From Plantago major (lineage: Eukaryota; Streptophyta; Magnoliopsida; Lamiales; Plantaginaceae): a stretch of 64,000 nucleotides of DNA. Below are positions 53,138 through 64,000 of this stretch, piece by piece. The first letter of the stretch is position 1, and the number at the start of each line of letters is the position of its first letter. The translations under genes were made by a program, and so were the position numbers. Location: the NCBI GenBank assembly GCA_026545765.1, contig JAIFAC010000007.1, forward strand, positions 1,674,001 to 1,738,000, read 5' to 3'. The notes below the pieces were generated by a model. That model worked only from the letters and a program-made list of their open reading frames with translations, was not told the DNA's origin and did no database searches.

Positions 53138-53156
53138 TAAATAAATAAATAAATAA
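53138..53156. repeat. (TAAA)4.75 microsatellite
   Basis: Nearly five perfect TAAA units, 19 bases. Confidence 0.9.
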
Positions 53157-54213
53157 GAATTACCCAGGTGATGAAAAATGCACGGGATAATTTATAAAGC
53201 AAATAAGGAAAGGAAGGAAACCTACAAGTGAAGACGGCTACTAGGGTATAGGAAAAAGAGAGTCAATATATGCACTCTAAAATCTATAAAGGATAATGAG
53301 GTTGCTATAGTTAATATCAAAACAACGGCTCGGAATAAAAGAAAAAATGTAAGGAACTTCTGAAACTTAGTCAGAAATAAAATAATTAGAAACACGGGTC
53401 AATATTGCTCGGTCCAAAAAGTGTGTAATTGGGATAATGCGGTGCCGTTATAGTGTCAGAAAAAAAATGAAATATGAATGAAATCCCTATTATGTTATGA
53501 TAAACGTTACGATAACCCCTTTTTTGTCTATTTCCCTTTTCTCTTCTTTGTTCTTTGTGAATTATTTGGTTAGGTGCGCTACCCTATGTACTTTATCTTT
53601 ATACGTATCAGTTGAAGGTTTAGTTTAGGATAATATTGAATACGAAGGATAAGATATATATAACTCAAAAATATAAGAAGACTAAGCAAAAAAGGACAAA
53701 ACAAGTAAGAAAAAGGAAGGATGATCACAACTCGAAACGAAATATGGTTAGAATCGTTGTGATATTGTTTTAAAGGTTTTGACAGGAAGAAGATAAGGGG
53801 AAACAATTTCTATTTGCGTTATTCACGAAAGAGAAGGTGGTCTCAAAAATATAAGTGTGCATTTTTATTAGAATGGTTTGCGACTAGACAAAAACAAGTC
53901 TTCCTGGTCATAAAACTCAATGGCGAAGAGTGTCTTGCTAAGACGTAGAAAAAACATCGAAAGAGCTCGGAGAAATCCTAACTAATTCCGAATTCTATTA
54001 TGTTCTCATAAAATTTAAAAATCATCCATTATAACCAAGATTAACTCAGTAAGTTACCACAATACTATTCCTGGAAATTTCTATTTATTAGGGTAGTCAA
54101 TAATGGCACTGTTTTCTATCCCTTAAAAGCCGACTTGTGTTGATCTTAATACTGCTTGTCTTTAGTTTTATCTATTTTTCTAGCTCTAACCAAACTTATT
54201 TCGCACTGTAGAT

Positions 54214-54233
54214 AGTAAGTAAGTAAGTAAGTA
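54214..54233. repeat. (AGTA)5 microsatellite
   Basis: Five perfect AGTA units, 20 bases, in state A DNA. Expansion of AGTA is notable because agta/taag words dominate the TpA-rich state. Confidence 0.9.
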
Positions 54234-54371
54234 CAGGCTTAAGTAAATATTGTACAGACGACTGAAAAACTTACCTGGATTATTTTAATTGAATTCCTTA
54301 TTCTGGGGTTATTGGGACTAGCTGCTGTGTGGACTAAGGAATGCTCTTTTACTTTACTGTCATCTACTTTA

Positions 54372-54737
54372 TTTATTTATGAATGAAAAGAAATTTTTTG
54401 TTATAGTATTCATATAGAAAAAACTTTCCGTTTTTGGTATTTCGGTATCTATTGTATCAGTCCTGCTACACTATAGTATTGGATTTATGTACGTAATCAG
54501 CTCCTACCAGTGGGTATCCTTTGTGACTATCCTATAAACCGAGACAAAGCTAGTATGAAATTTTACCTTACTACGAGACCAGCGCGGGCTAGAAATATAT
54601 GGCCATGAACTGTGAATATTCTTCTTGAATAGCTTTTCCATTACAAGTGAGACCCTGTAAAAAATAGAAAAGAACATAACGTTCAAAAGGGGACAAGAAG
54701 AAAAAGAATTAAGCCTCAACACGCTATTTAGTCCCAT
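54372..54737 (-). pseudogene. weak candidate decayed frame, unknown product
   Basis: This minus-strand frame starts with a true ATG at 54737. It reads 77 codons to a TAG at 54504-54506 and another 10 to a TAG at 54471-54473. It then stays open for 33 codons to the TAA just beyond 54372. A polypyrimidine tract ending TTTTTTACAG lies inside the first part and resembles a 3' splice site, so the ATG-proximal part might be intronic. No domain is recognised. With two internal stops in 122 codons, a frame like this is expected about once or twice by chance in the state A DNA of this window. Confidence 0.12.
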
Positions 54738-56244
54738 TATTATAGTATAGTACGTGTTTATTTCTGCCTAGGATTTCTGGTATCTGGTAGATAATGTATT
54801 TCCAAGATTTAAAATTCAGTAGTGGATGAACGTTTCCTAGTTACGCGAACAAGTGTAAATATAATCTGAGTGGCCTCTCTTTTTCTTGTGATTTGTGTTC
54901 AGGTTATGACAAACTCCCTTCCTTACTCTACTTTTTTTTGTTGTTGACGTGTTTGCAAGTATACTTTACGTTATTATGTATAATTACAGGTTCTAGACGA
55001 TAGTTGTTACTTCTAGGATAGAATGAATTTAGTAAGAGACAGAATATACCATTTTCACCCAGCGGCCTGCCTAAAAGAAAAAGAAGTGGCACACCTTAAA
55101 TTTCCTAGACATTGTCTTAATAAATAATCTGTAAGAGAAGAAAACTTGTTTCAAAATATAAAAGAACTTTTCTATTACATTACAAGTATCGACTTTCATT
55201 TGCCTTAGAAAAGTTCGAAAATTATGTACTTTTTTATGAAATTTTATTGCTCACCTATGTCAAAAAGTATGTCTTTTATTTTTTTGTTATTAAAGCACAT
55301 CGTGCACAAGACAAAGGAGAACCTGCACCCTAAATACGACAAAATTACGAACTTTAAAGGAAAGGTCTTAGTCAATAATACTAAAATTATTCTAGATCTG
55401 CTAGACACTACAATTCACTAATTACTCATTATTTTATTTTGTAATGCTATAGTTATAGTTATACAAATCTCGTACTCTGCTTTCTGTTTGTTACCGCAAT
55501 CCTTTCTATTCTATACAATTTAACTTGGAGAAGTTGTCGACAAGAACAAGAAACTGATTACACTTTACTCTTGGATGGAAGATTCTATACTTGTGGTAAA
55601 AAAAAAGGATACACCCAATTCTCTGTAGCAAAACTAGATAGAGGTATATAGAATAATTTCTAAAACCTAGAAATATCTCTTTACAGACAATTATTTGTTA
55701 TATACACAGACATTTAATTAATCCAATAAAAATAAATAAAAAATTAAGAACTATTCCCTATAGATAGTTAGTGTATGGTTTCTTTCTATATAATGGTAAT
55801 TTGTCGGGAGTCTTTTTTTAATGGATTCCTATAATATAATAAAAAAACTAGAAGCAGACGATAAGAAAACACGGAGAATCTATCAAAGCAAAGAAAAAAC
55901 AAAAAAGATAAAGTAAGTTCAAGTGCAAAGTTTTTCCGTTCTAAGATATTTTTCATCTTTTTCTTTTTAAGTAGCTTTCTTAGGGATTCCCTACTTATTG
56001 ACTCGGAGATAGGTAAGAACATTTCTCAACTAGAAACCTACTATGTAAGAAGAAAAGGGTTGTTTTATACGTGAAATCTAATAAGAACTTACTGCCGAAA
56101 TGAGAAGGAAGAGCCTTAAAAAAAGTAAAAGATAGAATTGGAGTAAAATATTTTAATAAAAATGTAGGTATAATAAAAAAGATTTGTTTGATAAATGCTG
56201 TACTTTGCCATATAGTGTGTAAAAGTATAAAATTGTTGGCAAAT

Positions 56245-56266
56245 AACTCTAATAAACTCTAATAAA
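56245..56266. repeat. 10-bp perfect tandem duplication
   Basis: AACTCTAATA is present twice, followed by AA. Confidence 0.9.
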
Positions 56267-56300
56267 GTCCCCTTTCTCCCCTTCTATTTGTATTTGTATT

Positions 56301-59300
56301 GGATAATGTGTGTACTCTTCCTCATATTTTTTAGTCTCTATATGTTACTGAGAAAGTTCTAAGCTTAACTATGAGCTACGTATATAAATACTTTCTGGGA
56401 GGTACTCTACTCTTTATTCTTGCCTCAGTTAGGGTTTGACTTTGTGAAGACTACATCTTACCTATTTCTGTATGAAGGTCTTGTCGATTATTTTAAAAGA
56501 TAACTATATTCCTATTACAACACGTATGCTTGCTCTTATTCCTCCTATTTACTAGTATATTAAAGCACTACCTTAAATGAATAATCTATCCCCTATACTT
56601 TCTTGATGAATTCTACTCTAAATTATATTTAAGTTATATACGATTGCTTACTACGCTACTAAGTGGTTATTACTCCCTGGCATGTTTATTATACTGATTC
56701 TATCCTATGCTGTCGTATACTGTAATCTTTATTAAACGAGTAAAGTGTTAAAATAGAAATCTCTATCCTGGCATAACACGCAGTACATACACTATATAAT
56801 GAAATTTTTATATAATATAAAGAAGAAAATGAAACATGTTTAGACAACCCTTACCTTAAACTACCAATTCTTTCCTATTCACTTACAAGATATATTCCTA
56901 GCGTCCTACTAGTATACCCTGCCAATTTCCTAATATACTACTATGCCAGTACTAATTACTTTTTCCCTACCCTGCCCAATGCTGGTACACCTAATATAAT
57001 GTAATACAGTTGTTAAGGACATAACGAAAGAAGAGGGAGATCCAAAATAAAATGCGTGCTTTCTTAGATAACTATTCCTATACCTAAGTGTAAGAAGTGG
57101 TAGAAAGAAAACTAAGTATACTACCATCAGCTATAATTCAAAGTAATTGATCCCTAAAAAGATTGGTGAGGTGTGGGCGATTCCTCTTTTGCATAGTTAT
57201 GGTATTATAGTTACAAAATGAGGGTAGATTTCTTGTGCATGACACCTGTTATTTAGTATTTTAAAGACTACATGCAAAATAAGAAAAAAAAGTTACCTGC
57301 CCCGTCTCCCCTTATAGACATTCTATAGCGTTCTTATAGTATACACCACACCAACTTATCTAATTACTGCTTTTCTATCCTTTTTTATTATAGAGGTTAT
57401 ATTGAGAGAGTGTCTTTTTATACTGATAGCACATATTAGACTTATTCTTTCTAAACAACTTTTTCTATTTTCTATATGCTATCTATAAGGAAGTGACTAA
57501 CCCACCAGTAATGTATAGTATAAAGCTTAAAGGGTAAACAACAAACGCTGTAGTCTTCCTATAAAGGTCTTCTTTCAACCCCTGTTCTATATTCCTAAAT
57601 AAAGCTACTAGGTGTGAGATTACTTTGCTTTCCTTTTGTCCTTAGTACTTAGTAGTAACGAGTACATCAATAATATTATATTTCCATTTCTTAGTTAAAT
57701 TCTACCCTCTTTCCTATACAACACATAACTCTATGCTAGTTATATATAATTACTCTCGCTAACACCACTAGTATTGTATTCTCACTACTTAATGAATTAC
57801 TTTGTACAGCCTTCCATTTTATATAGATGCCTTGAACTTAGACTTTAGGTAGAGATTTCAAAACTTATTAAGGTAATCAAGATTCTTGTGACAAAGAAAT
57901 AAATAGGAAGGCTTATGTTATTTTTTTGGAAAGTATATAACTCGGATACGTAAATTAATGATCTTTGTGACTGAGTAAATGAATTAAAGGAAATAGAGTT
58001 AATAATGCTACAAGGTATACTTAATTAAGACAGTATACTAAAATAAAGAGACAGGGTACACTAAGTTAAAGACTATAATTCCCTAATGCTATGCTGTACT
58101 ATCATATACACCAATTAATATATCAATTACAAGTACACCAGTTTACTACAGAGAACAGAGTAAGATATCCCCTTTACTTACTTAGACTAATCATATAAGA
58201 TGTATACAGTATTATGAATTCCAAAGGAGTATACCCAGAGACATGAAGGAGATATTACAACAACCGTGTATAAGAATCTAGTGCGCATACTACTAAGTAA
58301 AGTGAAAGGGCGGAGGTTAAAAACAAAATACGCCACATGAAGTCTTTTAAGGAAGAACAGAAATGAAAGAACAAGTAAAGGGAGTAGGTATTAAGGAATA
58401 CCCGGTAGTTGTAGCACTAACATTATTAGGGATAGGAAAAGTAGTAATAGGTAAGCACAATCATAACAAGATTAAACTAGAGTTGAATCCCTTACACAGC
58501 AAGATAGAATTGATAGATAAGTATAGTAAGATATAGTACTCGGTTCATTGTGTTTACCTAGAATTAGAGTTTCATCTGTTTAATCTCTAAAGTGGGCCTC
58601 TTCGTTGTATACCTTGTTTTTAGTTCAAATATATTAGCTTCTCCTCATCTTACTTCTTGCATGTAGTAAATATACTCTAAATGGGTACCAACTGCCTTGT
58701 GGGTTAGGTTTAGGCCACGAAAATATTCTATTGGATAGGAGAGAATTGTCTTGATCCTTTCAAAACATAATTTGTAATTGGAGTAGAGGGCCGTGTACTT
58801 TATACTTTATTATAGTAGTTAGGAACAGGAAGGACAACAACTTAAACCTAAGGTATTTTTATGGTGTTATATTAATAATTCAAAGTAGTATACATATAGA
58901 TTTCATAACTAGTTCTTGTTAGGACTTACTCTTTTATTATTAGACAGATGAGAACATGTCGCGTATCTCCTACTAGAGCTACTACCTATAAAAGTTTACC
59001 AAATACCTACCTACTATCGTGTACGAAGCTAAAATAAGAGAGAGGGAATATTCATTTACATACTTGTTCACCATATTAGTATATAGCCCATTATAGTACT
59101 CCTTGTATACGTTATCCTTCCTTAAGTTAGTAGTTATCGCTGAGTCAATCATTTTCTTATAGAGTAGTTAAAAGACCTTATTAGGGTAAAGTAAAGAGAG
59201 GAAAGAAGGCATCTTATGTTGGTTCCTACAGCTGCTATAATAAATCATCATCTCTGGTATACGGGACTAAAGTATCTCCTAAGTATATAAAAATGTATTG

Positions 59301-62280
59301 GGATTAAAGGATTCTTAAATATAAATCTTAGTAATTAGATTAGCTTGGAAAAGAGGTACTTTTCTATTGTCATCATATAGAACTTCAAGGAGTACGCTTG
59401 GGTTGTTTGTTGTAAAATAAGTTATTTGGGAGAATAGCTCTATACTGTTTTATAATTGAATGTACTGCACCACTTCACTTAGGATATAAGATTAAAGTAA
59501 ATAATATAAAAATAAAAAGTCATAGGCAAAGATCCAAACACTATTAGCATGAAACAAAGTCAGTAGACCTTTCTCTACCAAGACTATATAGATTAGAACA
59601 CAACAATATACGACATATCATGACATTACTTGAATACGCTACATTAGAAGCTTTCCCTTAGGAGTACTCTTATTATTATATAGAATTCATTCATAGACAC
59701 ACTTTCTTTCCCTTCATAAATATAGTAAGTAGTAGTGAACATAAATATAGAAACTATGCAGAACAACTCGCGTGTAGTATGTATAATAGGATAAATGGAA
59801 GAGTTCAAGTAAATCCAAAACAAAACAAGTATGAAAGTAACTTAATAGAGTAATTTATAGTAAACAGCTTGTAACCCAAATTAGATTTAACTGGAAGGGA
59901 AAATATATCATGTGCATTATGTAACGTTAGGGTAGTACTAGAAGAAATTGTGTAATACAATATAGATCAGATCTAAAAGAAGAGACCCTAAGTATATGCT
60001 AATAAGTTAGAATAAGTCCTTAAAAATGATATGTCAATACCCAAATTTATTACGCGATCTAGTAACCCTGAGTACTTTAACTTTATGTAGTTAAGTAGAT
60101 GATAATGTGTAGTCTAATAAGAGAACAACATTGGCCCTAAGTATTTCCCATAGTTTCCTACCACGTTTAAGGTTTTATAAAGGTCTCCTTGCTGTAGAGA
60201 CTACCAAGTAAAGTAATTTTGTATGGGTGTTGTATAGAATCTCAGAGCAGTGTCATAATGAAAAGGCTTTTTTTTAGGGTATTACCCTTTAATCATTACT
60301 TACATCTTTACATTGTAGTATTTTGTTGGTTTAATATAAATTCATTTCTTGTCATGTTAGTATAGTTTCTTGTCCTTTCTTCTTCTTAATTATGTTCAAT
60401 ACCTTTCTAGCTCTAACAAAGAGTAAGCATCTCATCTCTACCTTTACCCAAGTTTCTTCTATAGTCTATGTTTTAAGGTATAGTACTAATAAATATTTGT
60501 CTGGTCTTCCTATTAAAGAGATATAAGCTCTACTCAGAGAAACTATAAATACTGGTGTGAAATATATATATATATATATACTAGAGGTCGTAAACACATA
60601 CTACTAACTTTGTATTTTGTATAGTGAATGTTCTTATGGTATAGTAAAGTTGGAATTTGAAACGTATGTACTTAAAAAAACTATCTTGGTAAGGGAAAAT
60701 AAGTGTGGTATCAGAAATAAAGGAATAGGGTTACAGTTTACTTAGAAGTTATATTAGGGTGTTTGGATCAAGAAGTTAATTAAAACGCATGGGATATTAT
60801 AACTCCTCTATCTTGGGTGCATTACTCTTATAGTTATTAGAAAATAGAAAAGGAAAGTACTAAGGTATAAAGTTTATATAAATAAGAGGTAGTACTACGT
60901 TTTATAAGAGTCAAGTCTAAGTTTCTTATTGCTAATGATAAACATGGAATAGGTTCATAAAGAGATTTTAAGTGCATGCTGTTTCCCAACACTGCCTAAT
61001 ACTATATTGTTGATGTTGTTCTAATTGATATTATACAGTAATAGTACTCTTTCACTACTAAATGTTTTTCATTCTTAATTATCATATTTATTAGGGTAGC
61101 CTTTAATCATACATAATAGAGTCTACTATACTATATTATATTAAGGGGGAGAGATTGCCCATTCTTTGTCTTTATAGATACAAGTCTAAGCTTTAAAGTA
61201 CATTATAAAAAAAAGTATCTCTTCTCTAACATCATTTGTATCGGTGTAAAAGCGTAACCCATTCACTTGCCCAGGCTAAGTATAGTAACAATCAACCATT
61301 AACCTCGAAGAGGAAAACTAAAATAAAGGTAAAATATTTCAAAACATATGCATATAGTACAACAAGGGTGGGAAAGTATAGTAGTATCAAAAAAGGGTAA
61401 CGCTAGTAGTATAAAATAGGAAAAGAATATATAAGGGAGTAGAGTAAAGAGGGGCAAGAAGTAAAGTAACTTGGAATAGATTAGATTCATAGTGTGTGTG
61501 TAAGTAAACTTGGTTATAGCATTGTCTTTGTTTTATAGGCTAGATTGACTTCAGTTGTGTGTTTCTAAAAAAATATCTTATACACCTAGATTTTGTAAGC
61601 TCTTATTCATACTATGCTATAAATGACATAGAAGAATAGAAGAAATATACTATGAAGAAGAGAAGACTTAACAAACTATATTATAGACTAGAGACACTAC
61701 ATAGGCTAAGTTAACACTATAATTAGAAGAAAGCTCAGGTATTAAGGGAATCCTTCTTAATCGTTCCAAATATTCATTACTAAGCTCCTTACAAATATTA
61801 TATGGCAGTACTGACTTACTACACCTAGTTAATCGAATACTATAATAGTTCAACATGTAACACAGGTACTTTCTCTTATCTTATGTACTAAAAGATGTCT
61901 CTGTATTGGAATCATATTTCCTTTCATCTTCTTAGGGTCTACACCCATTGGTATAGATTTGTATTACTTGGTTGTTGTTTTCCTTTATAACCTTTACTTA
62001 TTAGATACTTTGTTAGAGGATGCCTAGTCCTTTCATGAGTTATCCTTGTGATATGTGAAACAAAAATGCTGTACTTATCGTTCCATCTTAAGAATTCCTA
62101 GCTAGTCCTGTGTTGTGTCAAAGTATAAATAAGAGTTGGGTGTACTCTTAGTAAAATGGATTATTTTCATGTGTATCCGAGATTAAAGCTATAGGATCTC
62201 CTTATTCTTCAAATAGCTATGTTAAAGTAAAGGATGTTGCCCTCCTAATAACGTAGAGAGAAGATAATATTCTGAATAAG
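56301..62280. other. gene-free AT-rich segment, state B
   Basis: CpG-poor, TpA-rich DNA in the same style as 26-49 kb, with long pyrimidine-rich stretches by eye (about 56300-56720 and 57360-57720). A small CpG-bearing patch lies near 58270-58410. An AT run is at 60562-60580. No gene, RNA gene or mobile-element domain was found. Confidence 0.5.
60562..60580. repeat. (AT)9.5 microsatellite
   Basis: A perfect alternating AT run of 19 bases in state B DNA. Confidence 0.9.
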
Positions 62281-64000
62281 TCCTCTTTACTTGTTAAGGT
62301 CGAAACCGCTGTACTCTTTATTAAATGATTAAATGTATGGTATGTGTGGAGCTACTTTGTGCATAGAAGTCTTCTCCAAGAGTAATAAACAAACCCGTGT
62401 ATAGATCAGAGCAAATAGTGTCAATTCTTGATTTATTCCTTAGCCTCAACAAAACCACAAAAACCATTAGAAAATTCTTATTTTACGAATATATTCAGTT
62501 GAGAGGTAGCTCTTTCACTACAGATCGAGGATAAAGCCGAATACGAAAATTGAAGTAATGCAAACAACCTAATCTCTTAGAAATGATAAAGAAAGAGAGA
62601 AATAGGTAGGGATTACTCTGAAAATCCATTTAGCTCGTAACTGAAATAAAAGAGTAAACAGCTACTATGATAAATACAAAAAACTTGGTAATGTCCGTCT
62701 TCTAGAAAAAAATATATGTAGATTGTGAAATAACAACAAACAAGAGAAGTGACTAAGGTCATTGGTCATTGAATAGGCAAAAAATAAAGAAGAGAGGCCC
62801 GCACAACTAGCATACCCACCATAACATAAACATTGTATTATAAAAAAAAAGCAAGGAAGCCCCGAAAGTTTTTTCTTAGGCGAGTAATTTTTTCTTGTCT
62901 ACAAATTACTATTGTCCAAATTGGAAGCGGAAATATGCCAACCCCGGTCGAGACGATTCCTTGTATCTGGGAGAGTGATAGGGACTAACTAATATAAAAG
63001 TAAGGATCTATTTTCATTATTATGGAAGAATTGGTAAGTGAATTTGTTGACTAATCATAAAGTCATTGTTATACTACACGAATCTATGTCCTTTGTATGG
63101 ATGGGAAGGTTTATAATAAAATTAAGAAGAGAAAGTAGTACTTAACTTTAACATGGACGAAATTAGACCGAATTCCCACCAAGGAGCACTTTACCTTACC
63201 AGATGAGACTACACACACCTAATGATCTTATGGATATTGCATTATTAGTTGTTCTGGATATAACCTTAATTATGCCTATCCTTTTATTAAAATAAAAAAT
63301 GTTTACCGCACATTCATTTTACGTTTCGTTTTTGAAATTTTTTCGCTTATTTTATTACTAATTCCTATTCTTATCTAAGCTCTTAATTTACCTTTCTTTT
63401 GCTTTCCGATAGACGTAGGTAGCTCTTATTTCGTCGACAACCATATTTATGAATTGAAATGTAATCAAATATGGAGGATATCACAATTTAGTAGTATCTA
63501 TCATTATTAGTTTTGCCTAGATGTTGTCGTTTCGCTTTCTCTGAGTTTATTATTTCTTCGATCAGATTTTTGGATAGATAATAACTAGATTAGCACAAGT
63601 ACAAGTTTAAATAAAGAAGTTGGTGTTAAGCAAAAAGCAATAAATAATTAATTAAAGCGGAATAATAAACGTAAGTGGAGAAATACCTGTTCTGTAACTC
63701 ATACATGTATCGAAAGTAGATAGAATAAATCATAAAAATATTAGAAGCAGAACGTTTAATTACTTAACAAAATGAAAAAAATAAGAGTGAGCCCTAATCT
63801 ATATCTGTCTTTCCTAGGAGGATGAGAAAAAACTTAGATTCTGCAACCGAGGCCCATAATTATACACCCACCAAAAAAGTAAAAGGTAATATTTCCTCTT
63901 CTAAAGGGTTTGCTTCTTTCTTTTTTTATTTATTACACAATATCGCAATATTATTAAGTATAAGCAAATAAGGAGATATAATCAAAAAAAGGGATAAAAC
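62281..64000. other. gene-free AT-rich segment, state A (cut by window end)
   Basis: By hand count, 62281-63960 has 36 CpG in 1,680 bp, close to expectation for about 30% G+C. That is six times the density of an equal length at 45001-46680. No open frame of 60 codons or more occurs here. Nothing recognisable was found. The right edge is truncated by the window. Confidence 0.5.

Larger units (their letters stand above)
49241..56300. other. gene-free AT-rich segment, state A, with a small B-like patch
   Basis: CpG is again common (for example 49321-50100 and 53320-54000). A CpG-poor patch at about 51061-51540 interrupts it. The segment contains a perfect 20-bp palindrome at 52526-52545, TAAA and AGTA microsatellites, a 13-bp tandem duplication at 51926 and a weak minus-strand frame at 54372-54737. 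No gene or RNA is supportable. Confidence 0.5.

Noticed and set aside
5717-53797. Identical 17-mer GACAGGAAGAAGATAAG at 5717-5733 and 53781-53797
   Set aside because: Given base frequencies, one or two identical 17-mers are expected by chance between positions in a 64-kb window. The flanks do not align.
1-64000. CRISPR array, integron, insertion sequence or phage
   Set aside because: No regularly spaced direct repeats, transposase or integrase frame, or phage gene was found. The composition and lack of genes do not look prokaryotic.
1-64000. Artificial or shuffled sequence
   Set aside because: Microsatellites, perfect tandem duplications and sharp blocks of differing CpG content would not survive simple shuffling, so I treat it as natural DNA.
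1-64000. Organelle genome (mitochondrial or plastid spacer)
   Set aside because: AT-rich organelle spacers can be long, but 64 kb without any tRNA, rRNA or organelle protein frame, together with a CpG/TpA mosaic, fits nuclear heterochromatin better. I cannot exclude it fully.

Overview
This 64 kb window is AT-rich eukaryote-type DNA in which I can recognise no functional gene. I found no rRNA, tRNA, CRISPR array or insertion sequence, and no confident coding region. The longest open reading frame is only 93 codons. At this base composition (about 30% G+C by eye), chance alone would give a longest frame of about that size. No candidate protein showed a domain or motif I recognise. I cannot name the species.

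The main structure is compositional. The window is a mosaic of two sequence states with sharply different dinucleotide use. I counted by hand. State A (62281-63960) has 36 CpG in 1,680 bp, close to expectation for its base composition. State B (45001-46680) has 6 CpG in 1,680 bp, about six-fold fewer. In 300-bp samples, state B (35581-35880) gave TpA/ApT = 50/37 = 1.35 and (CpA+TpG)/(ApC+GpT) = 27/35 = 0.77. State A (2461-2760) gave 34/37 = 0.92 and 30/30 = 1.0. Excess TpA, deficient CpA/TpG and strong CpG loss together are the pattern expected of repeat-induced point mutation (RIP) and/or cytosine-methylation decay. My best inference is therefore an AT-rich heterochromatic block (centromere-like or AT isochore) of a filamentous ascomycete. 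Another eukaryote with TA-rich heterochromatin is not excluded.

Layout, with boundaries good to roughly 200-300 bp: 1-2160 state B-like; 2161-3780 A; 3781-4800 weak B; 4801-9500 A; 9501-14400 B; 14401-15060 a short A island; 15061-21740 B; 21741-26300 A; 26301-49240 a 23-kb uninterrupted B block; 49241-56300 A, with a small B-like patch at 51061-51540; 56301-62280 B; 62281-64000 A. The few frames that might be decayed coding sequence all lie in state A, near 5.3-5.7, 24.9-25.5 and 54.4-54.7 kb. None is strong.

Smaller structure on top of this includes a striking number of perfect two-copy tandem duplications of 10-15 bp, short AT and tetranucleotide microsatellites, two perfect 20-bp palindromes, several imperfect hairpins, a cluster of the octamer TTGCACCA/TGGTGCAA at 5.0-8.7 kb, and five copies of the palindrome ACACGTGT inside CpG-depleted DNA. 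No genes work together here. The interest lies in how this non-coding DNA was shaped.
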